From: DASYYE01 sp035946955
GTDB lineage: Bacteria; Actinomycetota; Actinomycetes; Streptosporangiales; Streptosporangiaceae
Direction of reading: 5' to 3'
Length of the DNA stretch: 54,620 nucleotides
Assembly: GCA_035946955.1 (NCBI GenBank)
Contig: DASYYE010000463.1
Span: forward strand, 1-54,620
In this document: piece by piece, positions 40,944 to 49,178 of the stretch
How positions within the stretch are numbered: the first letter of the stretch is position 1
How the letters are laid out: each line of letters opens with the position of its first letter
The notes under the pieces: generated by a model
Told to the model about the DNA's origin: nothing
The model's database searches: none
The model's input: the letters and a program-made list of their open reading frames with translations, nothing else
Translations under genes and position numbers: made by a program

Positions 40944-42409
40944 GGCTGCCCTCCGTGGTTGGGTGGCTGACTCTGCCGCCACCGTTCATAGGTGGCCTGC
41001 CACGCGGGCCCGGGTGGGTAGAGCCCGTCAAGCGGATGCCCGGCCCTGACCTGCTCGGTGACAAAACGTTCCCGCTGTTCCTGCTCGGCACTGGCGGCGA
41101 GCAGGTCGTCGGCGAGTTCGGGCGGGACCACCACCACTCCGTCGGCATCGCCGACGATGATGTCCCCGGGCTGGACCAGGGCGCCGCCGCAGGCGACCGG
41201 GATCCCGCTGTCCCACGGGACATGCCGGCGGGCCAGCACGGCGGGGTGTTCCGCCGCGTAGTACACGGGCAGGTCCAGCGCGGCCACGGCCGCGCTGTCG
41301 CGCAGGCCCCCGTCGGTGACCACGCCGGCCGCGCCGCGGTGGAGGGCCCGCGACGCGAGGATGTCGCCGATGGTGCCGGCGGTGCGGTCCTGCCGGGCAT
41401 CTATGACGAGGACCTGGCCTGGCTGCAGTTCCTCGATGGCACGTTTCTGCGCGTTCATGCCCTGGCCGTGGCTGCGCGACAGGTCCTCCCGCAACGGCAG
41501 GTAGCGCAGCGTGTGGGCGAGGCCCACCATGGTCTCGTCCGGTCGGGCCGGGTGGACGCCGTCAATGTTGCACTGTCCGATGCCCCGCTTGAGCAGCTGG
41601 GCGCTGAGGGTCGCGACGGCGACACCGTGCAGCCCAGCCAGGGTCTGCGGGGCCACCCGCCCCGGGGTCTGCGGGGCCGGCCGCTCATCCCGGACGGCTC
41701 CCCAGGCGGCTGCCCGCTCGGCAGCGGTGGCCTTCGGCTGGGCGCCCCATGGCTCCAGGTCGTGATCTGCGTCGACGACCAGGTTGCTCAGCCGGCCGGT
41801 GCTGACCGTGCCGCTGCTGACTTCCACCTCCACCGTGTCGCCGGGGGAGGCCACCGACGCGCCCGCTGGCGTGCCGGTGAGGATGACATCACCAGGCTCC
41901 AGAGTGACCAGGCGCGACAGGTCGGCGACCAGCACCCCGAACGGGAAGATCAGCCCATCCGTGGTGTCGTCCTGCGCCAGCTCACCATTGACCCAGGAAC
42001 GCACCTGGAGACCGGCTGGGTCAACGGTGGCGGCGTCCAGCAGCCTGGGTCCGACCGGCTTGAAACCGTCGGTGCCTTTGGACCGCAGGTTCGAGCCACG
42101 GTCGGCGTAGCGCAGGTCATAGACGCCCGCGTCATTGGCCGCCGTCACCCACCTGACGTAGCTCCATCCCTCGTCGGGGGTCACCCGGTGTGCGCGGCGC
42201 CCGATCACCAGCGCGACCTCACCCTCGAACCCAAGGAGTTCGCAGCCGCGCGGCCGGCGGATCGGATCCCCGGTGCCCGTCAGTGACGACGGCGGGATCA
42301 GGAAGTAGGACGGCTGGTCGGGGAACTGGCCACGTTCCTTCGCTCTGCTCCGGTAGTTGAGGTGCACAGCGATGATCTTGGAAGGTGACTGACCCAGCGG
42401 ATGCGGCAC
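40940..42409 (-). CDS. Fusion of fumarylacetoacetate hydrolase-family and RraA-like domains
   Basis: Protein of 489 residues. Residues about 10-220 are an FAH-family domain of HpaG/HpcE type (KIIAVHLNYRSRAKERG, GFEGEVALVIG, GVYDLRYADRG, LTGTPAGAS), expected to decarboxylate or isomerize the ring-cleavage product. Residues about 265-470 are RraA-like: AQLLKRGIGQCNIDGVHP, GAAGVVTDGGLRDS, IIVGDADGVVVVP. The RraA fold includes 4-hydroxy-4-methyl-2-oxoglutarate aldolases and oxaloacetate decarboxylases. A GTG at 42409 with GGGAG upstream is chosen as start. The fusion joins two steps of a meta pathway. Confidence 0.85.
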   Translation of the reverse strand: MPHPLGQSPSKIIAVHLNYRSRAKERGQFPDQPSYFLIPPSSLTGTGDPIRRPRGCELLGFEGEVALVIGRRAHRVTPDEGWSYVRWVTAANDAGVYDLRYADRGSNLRSKGTDGFKPVGPRLLDAATVDPAGLQVRSWVNGELAQDDTTDGLIFPFGVLVADLSRLVTLEPGDVILTGTPAGASVASPGDTVEVEVSSGTVSTGRLSNLVVDADHDLEPWGAQPKATAAERAAAWGAVRDERPAPQTPGRVAPQTLAGLHGVAVATLSAQLLKRGIGQCNIDGVHPARPDETMVGLAHTLRYLPLREDLSRSHGQGMNAQKRAIEELQPGQVLVIDARQDRTAGTIGDILASRALHRGAAGVVTDGGLRDSAAVAALDLPVYYAAEHPAVLARRHVPWDSGIPVACGGALVQPGDIIVGDADGVVVVPPELADDLLAASAEQEQRERFVTEQVRAGHPLDGLYPPGPAWQATYERWRQSQPPNHGGQP

Positions 42410-42535
42410 CGTGACTCCCTGCTCACCGTGGCCGCCCGCGCCGGAATCGGCCGGTTGCTTATGAGCTTGCCGTCGAGTGCCGGCCCAGACAATGTCGTGT
42501 CCCACAATGAGCGGCGGCGGGGCTTGTCGGATCGT

Positions 42536-44152
42536 TCAATGCTGTGGGCGGGGTGGGGCGACGCTGGCGGCGGTCAGTTCCAGCCAGAGCAGCAGCAGGT
42601 GCTCGGGGCGGGCCAGGTCGATGGCGAAGAGTTCCTGGGCCCGGCGGAGCCGGTGCCGCAGCGTGTTCTGGTGCACGGGGAGGGCGCGGGCCGCCGCGGC
42701 GATGTCACCGAAGGATCCCAGGTACGCCCGTAGCGAGTCCGCGTAGCGGCTCCCCTTTGCGGCGTCGTGGTCGGCGATGCGTTGCGCGACCCCTGACCGG
42801 AGGCCGGGCCGCTGTGCGACCAGGCGCGCGATGCGGTACAGCACCAGGTCGGCCCGCAGGTCCTCGATGTCGGTGACACCCGCGCGGGTGCCAGTGCGGG
42901 CGAGGTGTGCGAGCGCGTCCGCGCTGTCCGTGCGGTCAGTGCGCAAGCCCAGCGGCGTGTCGGTCTCGCCGCACAGCACCACGCACAGGTCTGCGCGCAG
43001 CGACGCCGTGGCACGGTCCACCAGGTGCCCGGCGAAGGCGGCCGCCTGTCCGCTGCCGCCGTGGCGGGAAGACGCCGGCACCATGACGTAGAGGTGGTCA
43101 CCGGCCAGCGTGGTGGCGACCGACAGGCCGAACATCGCGGCGTCCAGCACCACCATGTCCTGGACCTGGAGACCCAGCATCCGGTTCTGCGTGTAGTCGG
43201 AGCCACCGTGCCAGCTCAGCGCCAGCAGGCGGGCGGGGAACTCCAGTTCGCCCGGGTCGTCCCCGGAGTCCAGGACGGCGCGTAGCGCCTCGTTGCGCCG
43301 TACCTGCTCCTCTGCCACGTGGCGCCGCAGGCTGAGCATGTGCAGCGCCGCGAGCTTGGCCGCTTCGGCCAGCGTGGCCGCGGATGCCGGGTCAACGCCG
43401 TCCACGTCCGCGGTGCTGGTCCCGGTGCTGCTGGCGGCCCCGACCGCCACCCACATGGAGCCCAGCACCTCCGAGCCCGCCCGGATGACGACCGCGAGCC
43501 GGTCCATGTCTCCCGGCCTGCGTACTCTCACGACTGACCCGCTGCGCCAGACCGCGGGATTCAGGAAGCTCTCGAGCGCGTCAGCGGGCACCCGGCGGTC
43601 CAGGATCCCCCTGCGCCGCGTGTCGTCAATGGGCTGTCCCTGCAGGCTGGAGTAGGCGAGGACGACATAGCTGACGTCCATGATCGCCACTGCGCCGCCG
43701 ACGATGGCCGCAACGGCATTGGCCAGGGAGAACAGGTCACCGTGTGGTACCTGGGCGAGGCCAGCGGGCGGCGGGCCTGGATCCCGGCGCACCACCATGG
43801 CACACAGCGCCTCCAGGCGCGGCCATGGCAGGTCCGGTTCGGCGTCGAGGATGGCCAGCCCGCACTCGCGCGCGGTGTCACAGAGGTCGGTCGTCGGCCT
43901 GCCATAGCTCTTGACGACGAGCGCGGCCGCCTGGTTCCGCGCGGCGGTGTGGACTGCCTTTCTTGTCTGTGGTGCGTCCACCCACAGCCCAATGCCCAGC
44001 AGCAGCGCGGACGGTGCGGTGGGCGTGGGGTCCGTGGTGTCGAAGAACTCGGGGTTACCCGCGACATGCGCCAGGCCCGTCGGGGCGCAGACCACCCGGA
44101 CGACCGCCGGGCCGAGGGTGGCGACCAGGTCCGACAGCGGTATCTGTGTCAC
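42536..44152 (-). CDS. PucR-family transcriptional regulator
   Basis: Regulator of 538 residues with the N-terminal PucR ligand domain (about 1-130), a middle GGDEF-like region, and the C-terminal helix-turn-helix YLGSFGDIAAAARALPVHQNTLRHRLRR, of which VHQNTLRHRLRRAQEL is the recognition part. The GTG start has GGGAGGAG upstream. It lies 126 bp upstream of the FAH-RraA gene on the same strand and divergent from the class II aldolase gene, so it probably controls both. Direct repeats of CATTGT in the gap before the hpa genes are possible sites. Confidence 0.88.
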   Translation of the reverse strand: MTQIPLSDLVATLGPAVVRVVCAPTGLAHVAGNPEFFDTTDPTPTAPSALLLGIGLWVDAPQTRKAVHTAARNQAAALVVKSYGRPTTDLCDTARECGLAILDAEPDLPWPRLEALCAMVVRRDPGPPPAGLAQVPHGDLFSLANAVAAIVGGAVAIMDVSYVVLAYSSLQGQPIDDTRRRGILDRRVPADALESFLNPAVWRSGSVVRVRRPGDMDRLAVVIRAGSEVLGSMWVAVGAASSTGTSTADVDGVDPASAATLAEAAKLAALHMLSLRRHVAEEQVRRNEALRAVLDSGDDPGELEFPARLLALSWHGGSDYTQNRMLGLQVQDMVVLDAAMFGLSVATTLAGDHLYVMVPASSRHGGSGQAAAFAGHLVDRATASLRADLCVVLCGETDTPLGLRTDRTDSADALAHLARTGTRAGVTDIEDLRADLVLYRIARLVAQRPGLRSGVAQRIADHDAAKGSRYADSLRAYLGSFGDIAAAARALPVHQNTLRHRLRRAQELFAIDLARPEHLLLLWLELTAASVAPPRPQH

Positions 44153-44282
44153 CGCTCCTCCCGTCCGTGGCTGGAGGATCGCACAACATCCGGAGTCACA
44201 TTTTGTCAGGTCTTACATTGAAGGGGCCAGGTCACTGGGGCAGTCTCGTCACAAGTCATCGAGCACTGACGAGAGGGGGCGC

Positions 44283-45086
44283 ATGACCACCGCGCTCCGT
44301 TCCCAGCCCCTACCGGACGGCCGCACAACTCCGGAGTCCCTGGCGCGGCACGTCTCCCCAGGTGAATGGCAGGCCAGAGTGGAACTGGCCGCCTGCTACC
44401 GGATCTTCGACCGGCTCGGCTGGTCAGAAATGATCTTCAACCACATCTCCGTCCGAGTCCCGGGCGAAGAAGGCCATCTGCTGATCAACCCGTTCGGCCT
44501 GACCTACAGCGAGGTCACGGCCTCCAACCTGATCAAGATCGATTACGCGGGCACCATCCTCAGCCCAACCCAGTGGTCAGTGAACGAAGCAGGTCTGGTA
44601 ATCCACAGTGCCATCCATGAAAACCGGCCCGACGCCCACTGCGTGATGCACACCCACACCACCGCCGGCAGTGCGGTCGCCTGCCTGGCCGACGGCCTGG
44701 ACTGGAACAACTTCTACGCAGCGCAGATCTACCACCAGGTCGCCTACCACGACTTCGAGGGCATCACCGTGCGCCCGGAGGAGAAGGTGAGGCTCGTGGC
44801 AGACCTCGGCGAGGCGAACCTGATGATCCTGCGCAACCACGGCCTCCTCGCCCTGGGCCCCACCCTGCCGGCCGCGTTCGCATTGCTGTGGACCCTCCAG
44901 CGGGCCTGTGAGATCCAGATCGCCGCCCAGCAGACGGGCAGGCCACTCCAGCCGGTGACAGAGGCGGCAGCGCTGCAGTCGACCGCCGAGTCCTTCCAGG
45001 CCGGCGACCGCACCGACGCGGGCCGCACCCTCTTCGAGGCCCTGGTGCGTGCGCTGGACCGTGACCACGTGGACTACGCGGGCTGA
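44283..45086 (+). CDS. Class II aldolase/adducin-family protein
   Basis: Zinc-dependent class II aldolase-like protein of 267 residues. NHISVRVPG, LLINPFGLTYSEVTASNLI, the metal-binding HTHTTAGSAVA and a later H in ILRNHGLLALG are family landmarks. GAGGGGG before the ATG supports the start. The known activities are sugar-phosphate or small hydroxy-acid aldol cleavage and decarboxylation. It is divergent from PucR and may support the hpa pathway, but longer adducin-like proteins with this pattern occur widely with unknown function. The last 13 bases overlap the opposed ppk2. Confidence 0.85.
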   Translation: MTTALRSQPLPDGRTTPESLARHVSPGEWQARVELAACYRIFDRLGWSEMIFNHISVRVPGEEGHLLINPFGLTYSEVTASNLIKIDYAGTILSPTQWSVNEAGLVIHSAIHENRPDAHCVMHTHTTAGSAVACLADGLDWNNFYAAQIYHQVAYHDFEGITVRPEEKVRLVADLGEANLMILRNHGLLALGPTLPAAFALLWTLQRACEIQIAAQQTGRPLQPVTEAAALQSTAESFQAGDRTDAGRTLFEALVRALDRDHVDYAG

Positions 45087-46000
45087 TCCTGGGCTGGGGG
45101 CCCGGCCTGCGCCACGAGCTCGGCCCGGGCCTGCTCCAGTTCCCGCTTGAACGCCTCATCGGGGACCGGGTACCGGGGGTCGATGTCGATCAGTGCCTGT
45201 GCGATGACGGCCGCGGCGCAGATCCGGGTGAACCACTTGTGGTCGGCGGGCAGGACGTACCAGGGAGCCCAGTCCGTGCTCGTATGGGTGAGCATCTCGG
45301 AGTACGCCTGCTGGTAGGAGTCCCAGTACTGGCGCTCCCGCACGTCGCTCGCATTGAACTTCCAGTTCTTCTCCGGCTGGTCGATCCGCTTGAGGAACCG
45401 GGCCTGTTGCTCCTCCTTCGACAGGTTCAGGAACATCTTGACCACTTTTGTGCCGTTGTCGGCCAGGTACCGCTCCCAGTCGTTGATCTCCCGGTACCGG
45501 CGCTGCCACACCGTCCGCCCCTTCGACCATGGCGGGGACTTCTCGTGGTCCAGGTAGTCCGAGTGCACCCGCACGATGAGCACCTCTTCGTAGTGGGACC
45601 GGTTGAAGATCCCGATCTCACCTCTTGCAGGCAGGCATCGCACATGCCGCCACAGGTAGTCATGGGCGAGTTCACGGGCCGAGGGCGTCTTGAAGCTGTA
45701 GACGTGTACGCCCTGCGGGCTGACACCGCTCATCACGTGACGGATCGTGCTGTCCTTGCCCGCTGCGTCCATCCCCTGGAGCACCACCAGCACCGCGTAG
45801 GTGTCCTGCGCGGCCAGCCGATCCTGGTACTGGCCGAGGAGCTCGGCCCCCTGCCGCAGCAGCGGCGCCCCCTCCACCTTGCCACGCACGCCGAATCGGC
45901 CACCTGGGTCGAAGCCGTCCGGCAGCTTGACCTTTGTGCCGGGCCTGACGCGCAGTGGGTCGACGAACTCCCGGACCCAGGCCGTCTCTCCTTCGCCCAT
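45074..46000 (-). CDS. ppk2: Polyphosphate kinase 2
   Basis: PPK2-family kinase of 308 residues transferring phosphate between polyphosphate and nucleotides. Walker A is GMDAAGKDST, the lid and Walker B region IGIFNRSHYEEVLIVRVH, and the family end YVLPADHKWFTRICAA. Single-domain class I/III-like size. GGAGG before ATG 46000 supports this start over upstream in-frame Mets. It is alone in transcription. Nucleoside mono- or diphosphate specificity cannot be told. Confidence 0.9.
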   Translation of the reverse strand: MGEGETAWVREFVDPLRVRPGTKVKLPDGFDPGGRFGVRGKVEGAPLLRQGAELLGQYQDRLAAQDTYAVLVVLQGMDAAGKDSTIRHVMSGVSPQGVHVYSFKTPSARELAHDYLWRHVRCLPARGEIGIFNRSHYEEVLIVRVHSDYLDHEKSPPWSKGRTVWQRRYREINDWERYLADNGTKVVKMFLNLSKEEQQARFLKRIDQPEKNWKFNASDVRERQYWDSYQQAYSEMLTHTSTDWAPWYVLPADHKWFTRICAAAVIAQALIDIDPRYPVPDEAFKRELEQARAELVAQAGPPAQDQPA

Positions 46001-46235
46001 GCTCGCCTCCAAGCCGTTCGGACACTCCCAGCGTAGGGAATGAGCCGGCGACCGTACTGACCGAGGCTGCGGGCCGCCCTGTGGAGGTGTGTGACTCGTG
46101 TAACCCATGTGACGACTGAGCACCCACAGATACATAAAAGTGTGAAATAGCATCAATCATGGAGATAAGTGCTTTACGTCTGCCCCCCGAGGCGAGCATA
46201 GTTAGGAATGCTTCCTAATGAAGTGGGGGTCCACC

Positions 46236-46868
46236 ATGAAACGACGCTGGTGGGCGGCAGGGATGGTCATGGCTATCTTGCCCATCGCGATCCTTGCCGG
46301 CATCGCCACCCGGGCCTTCGCCGCACCGAATGCCGCTGCGGCACAGACCATGACCATCGACCACGTCACCCTGTACGGTCCACCTGACAACTCTCCGCCA
46401 GGGGACATCACTCAGTTCGGCTCCGGGCATGCGGGCGGGGTCGGCACCTTCGACGATCCGACCACGTTCGCGACCGACCAGAACGAGTTCGCCCCCGGCA
46501 CGCTGGTCTACTACCCGTTCCTGCAGCGCTACTTCGTGATGCAGGACGAGTGCGTGGAGTGTGATGCCGACTTCAACAACGGGATCTTGCACATCGACCT
46601 ATGGGTCGGTGGCACGCTGAACGACGACGCCAGCGCCATACTCGCCTGCGAGGACAGCCTGACGCGCGACAACATGCCGGTCATCGTCAACCCTGGGCCG
46701 AACGAGCCAGTGTTCAACGGCGGCGCGGGTGGCCCGATCTTCAACTCCAGCGATGGTTCGTGCAACCAGCCCGGCGGAGGTACCGGGACCACGGGCACGA
46801 CCGGGACCACGGGCACGACCGGGACCACCGGTACGACCGGGAGTACCGGCCCCACCGGCGGTTCCTGA
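46236..46868 (+). CDS. Secreted small protein with collagen-like Gly-Thr-Thr tail
   Basis: Protein of 210 residues with a signal peptide (KRRWWAAGMVMAILPIAIL, likely cleaved after AFA). The domain between residues about 40 and 165 includes GTLVYYPFLQRYFVMQDEC with a C-x-x-C pair (CVEC) and a HIDLWVGG strand; I do not recognise the family. The C-terminus is a GTT-repeat tail ending in GSTGPTGGS, coded by a fresh 18-bp repeat. GGGGG precedes the ATG at 46236. A strong terminator follows. It may be a cell-surface or matrix protein; function unknown. Confidence 0.72.
   Translation: MKRRWWAAGMVMAILPIAILAGIATRAFAAPNAAAAQTMTIDHVTLYGPPDNSPPGDITQFGSGHAGGVGTFDDPTTFATDQNEFAPGTLVYYPFLQRYFVMQDECVECDADFNNGILHIDLWVGGTLNDDASAILACEDSLTRDNMPVIVNPGPNEPVFNGGAGGPIFNSSDGSCNQPGGGTGTTGTTGTTGTTGTTGTTGSTGPTGGS
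46785..46838 (+). repeat. 18-bp tandem repeat coding the Gly-Thr-Thr tail
   Basis: GGGACCACGGGCACGACC occurs at 46785-46802 and 46803-46820 exactly, then once with two changes (46821-46838). In frame, each unit encodes GTTGTT. The copy number is probably variable among strains. Confidence 0.85.
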
Positions 46869-46899
46869 GTAGTAACTCGGTAACCGGCCGATCACAAAA

Positions 46900-46932
46900 G
46901 CAGGCCGACGGCGGACTCAGCCGTCGGCCTGC
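46900..46932 (+). terminator. Strong stem-loop terminator
   Basis: GCAGGCCGACGGC and GCCGTCGGCCTGC are perfect 13-bp complements around a 7-nt loop, 30 bp after the secreted protein gene, followed by TTCGTCCT. Confidence 0.8.
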
Positions 46933-47037
46933 TTCGTCCTATGAGAAAGCCCCACGGCTGGCCCAGCCGATCGGGAATGAGACTGTCCGACCTCCCACTT
47001 ACAGTTGGGGGAGCGTGAGTCAATCCCGGGAGGGGAG

Positions 47038-49161
47038 ATGCGCCCGGTAAGTGACCTTCAGCGGCGGGTGGCGCCGTTCACCGTGGAGACCGACATGGTT
47101 CCCGCGGGAGACCAGCCTGCCGCGATCGCCGACATGGAGCGGCGTGTCCGGGCCGGGGAGCGCGACGTCGTCCTGCTCGGGGCGACCGGCACCGGCAAGA
47201 CCGCCACCATCGCCTGGCTGGCTGAGCGCCTGCAGCGCCCCACGCTGGTGATGCTCCCCAACAAGACACTCGCGGCGCAGTTCGCCAATGAGCTGCGCGA
47301 GATGCTCCCGCACAATGCCGTCGAGTACTTCGTGTCTTACTACGACTACTACCAGCCCGAGGCGTATGTCCCGCAGACCGACACCTACATCGAGAAGGAC
47401 TCCTCCATCAACGATGAGGTGGAACGGCTGCGCCACTCCGCTACGAACTCCCTGCTCACCCGCAGGGACACGATCGTGGTGTCCTCGGTCTCCTGTATCT
47501 ATGGCCTGGGCACGCCGCAGGAGTACGTGGACCGGATGCTGAAGCTGCAGGTGGGCGACACCGTGGAGCGCGAGGCGCTGCTCCGCAAGCTCGTCGGCAT
47601 GCAGTACACGCGTAACGACATGGCATTCACCCGGGGCACGTTCCGGGTGCGCGGCGACACGATCGAAATCATCCCGGTCTATGAGCAGCTCGCCCTTCGC
47701 ATCGAGATGTTCGGTGACGAGATCGAGCGGCTCATGACGCTGCACCCGCTGACCGGTGAGGTGATCAGCGAGGACCAGGAGCTGTACGTCTTCCCCGCCA
47801 CCCACTACGTGGCCGGGCCGGAGCGGATGGAACGCGCGCTCACCGGTATCGAAGCCGAGCTCGAGGAACGGCTCGCCGAGCTGGAACGGGGCGGGAAGCT
47901 GCTCGAGGCGCAGCGGCTGCAGATGCGCACCACCTATGACCTCGAGATGATGCGCCAGGTGGGGAGCTGCTCGGGGATCGAGAACTACTCGCGGCACATC
48001 GACGGCAGGCCGGCCGGGAGCGCACCGAACACCCTGCTCGACTACTTCCCCGAGGACTTCCTGCTCGTCGTCGACGAGTCGCACGTCACCGTCCCGCAGA
48101 TCGGCGGCATGTACGAGGGGGACGTGTCCCGCAAGCGGACCCTGGTCGACCACGGGTTCCGGCTGCCTTCCGCGATCGACAACCGGCCGCTGACGTGGGA
48201 CGAGTTCTGCGACCGGATCGGCCAGACCGTGTACCTGTCGGCCACCCCCGGCCCCTACGAGCTGCAGCGGGTGCAGGGCGACGTGGTCGAGCAGGTGATC
48301 CGGCCGACCGGCCTGGTGGACCCGCAGGTGGTGGTGAAGCCGACCAAGGGCCAGATCGACGACCTGGTGCACGAGATCCGGGAGCGTGCGGAGCGCAACG
48401 AGCGGGTGCTGGTGACCACGCTGACCAAGAAGATGGCCGAAGACCTCACCGACTACCTGCTCGAACTCGGGATCCGGGCCCGCTACCTGCACAGCGAGGT
48501 GGACACCCTGCGGCGGGTGGAGCTCCTGCGCGAGCTGCGGGTCGGCGAGTATGACGTGCTGGTTGGGATCAACCTGCTCCGTGAGGGCCTCGACCTGCCC
48601 GAGGTGTCCCTGGTGTCGATCCTGGACGCGGACAAGGAAGGGTTCCTCCGCTCCGGGACGTCGCTCATCCAGACCATCGGCCGGGCCGCGCGGAACGTGT
48701 CCGGGCAGGTCCACATGTATGCCGACCAGATCACCCCGTCCATGCGCAAGGCCATCGACGAGACCAACCGCCGCCGCGACAAGCAGATCGCTTACAACCG
48801 TGAGCACGGGATCGACCCCACCCCGCTGCGCAAGCGCATCGCCGACATCCTCGACCAGCTGGTCCGGGAGGACGCTGACACCGACAAGCTGCTGGGTGGC
48901 GCTGGACGCCAGCAGAGCCGGGGGAAGTCGCCGGTGCCAGGCCTGGCGTCCCGGTTGCGGCCGGGTGCGGGGGCGGAGGGCGTTGCTGGAGGGGCAGGCG
49001 GCGGGGCCGCCCGCGAAGACCTCGTCACGTTGATCCAGAACCTCACGGACCAGATGCACACCGCCGCAGCCGAGCTGCAGTTCGAGGTCGCCGCCCGCAT
49101 CCGTGACGAGATCAAGGAGCTCAAGCACGAGCTCCGCGGCATGCAGGCCGCGGGCGTCTGA
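47038..49161 (+). CDS. uvrB: Excinuclease ABC subunit B
   Basis: Nucleotide excision repair helicase-like subunit of 707 residues. Walker A GATGTGKT is near residue 50, the beta-hairpin that clamps DNA reads SYYDYYQPEAY, helicase motifs continue with DESHVT and QTIGRAARN, and the C-terminal UvrC-binding UVR motif is at LTDQMHTAAAELQFEVAARIRDEIKEL, seen as the final helix pair. Start ATG 47038 has GGGAGGGGAG just upstream. The insertion of a Gly-rich stretch before the UVR motif is usual in actinobacteria. Confidence 0.97.
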   Translation: MRPVSDLQRRVAPFTVETDMVPAGDQPAAIADMERRVRAGERDVVLLGATGTGKTATIAWLAERLQRPTLVMLPNKTLAAQFANELREMLPHNAVEYFVSYYDYYQPEAYVPQTDTYIEKDSSINDEVERLRHSATNSLLTRRDTIVVSSVSCIYGLGTPQEYVDRMLKLQVGDTVEREALLRKLVGMQYTRNDMAFTRGTFRVRGDTIEIIPVYEQLALRIEMFGDEIERLMTLHPLTGEVISEDQELYVFPATHYVAGPERMERALTGIEAELEERLAELERGGKLLEAQRLQMRTTYDLEMMRQVGSCSGIENYSRHIDGRPAGSAPNTLLDYFPEDFLLVVDESHVTVPQIGGMYEGDVSRKRTLVDHGFRLPSAIDNRPLTWDEFCDRIGQTVYLSATPGPYELQRVQGDVVEQVIRPTGLVDPQVVVKPTKGQIDDLVHEIRERAERNERVLVTTLTKKMAEDLTDYLLELGIRARYLHSEVDTLRRVELLRELRVGEYDVLVGINLLREGLDLPEVSLVSILDADKEGFLRSGTSLIQTIGRAARNVSGQVHMYADQITPSMRKAIDETNRRRDKQIAYNREHGIDPTPLRKRIADILDQLVREDADTDKLLGGAGRQQSRGKSPVPGLASRLRPGAGAEGVAGGAGGGAAREDLVTLIQNLTDQMHTAAAELQFEVAARIRDEIKELKHELRGMQAAGV

Positions 49162-49178
49162 GCATTACCGGGTGACGG

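Noticed and set aside
42410..42535. Riboswitch in the gap before the FAH-RraA gene
   Set aside because: No recognisable aptamer; only CATTGT direct repeats that better fit a protein-binding site.
47020..49128. Minus-strand open frame of 702 codons opposite uvrB
   Set aside because: Antisense shadow of uvrB; no domain recognisable.
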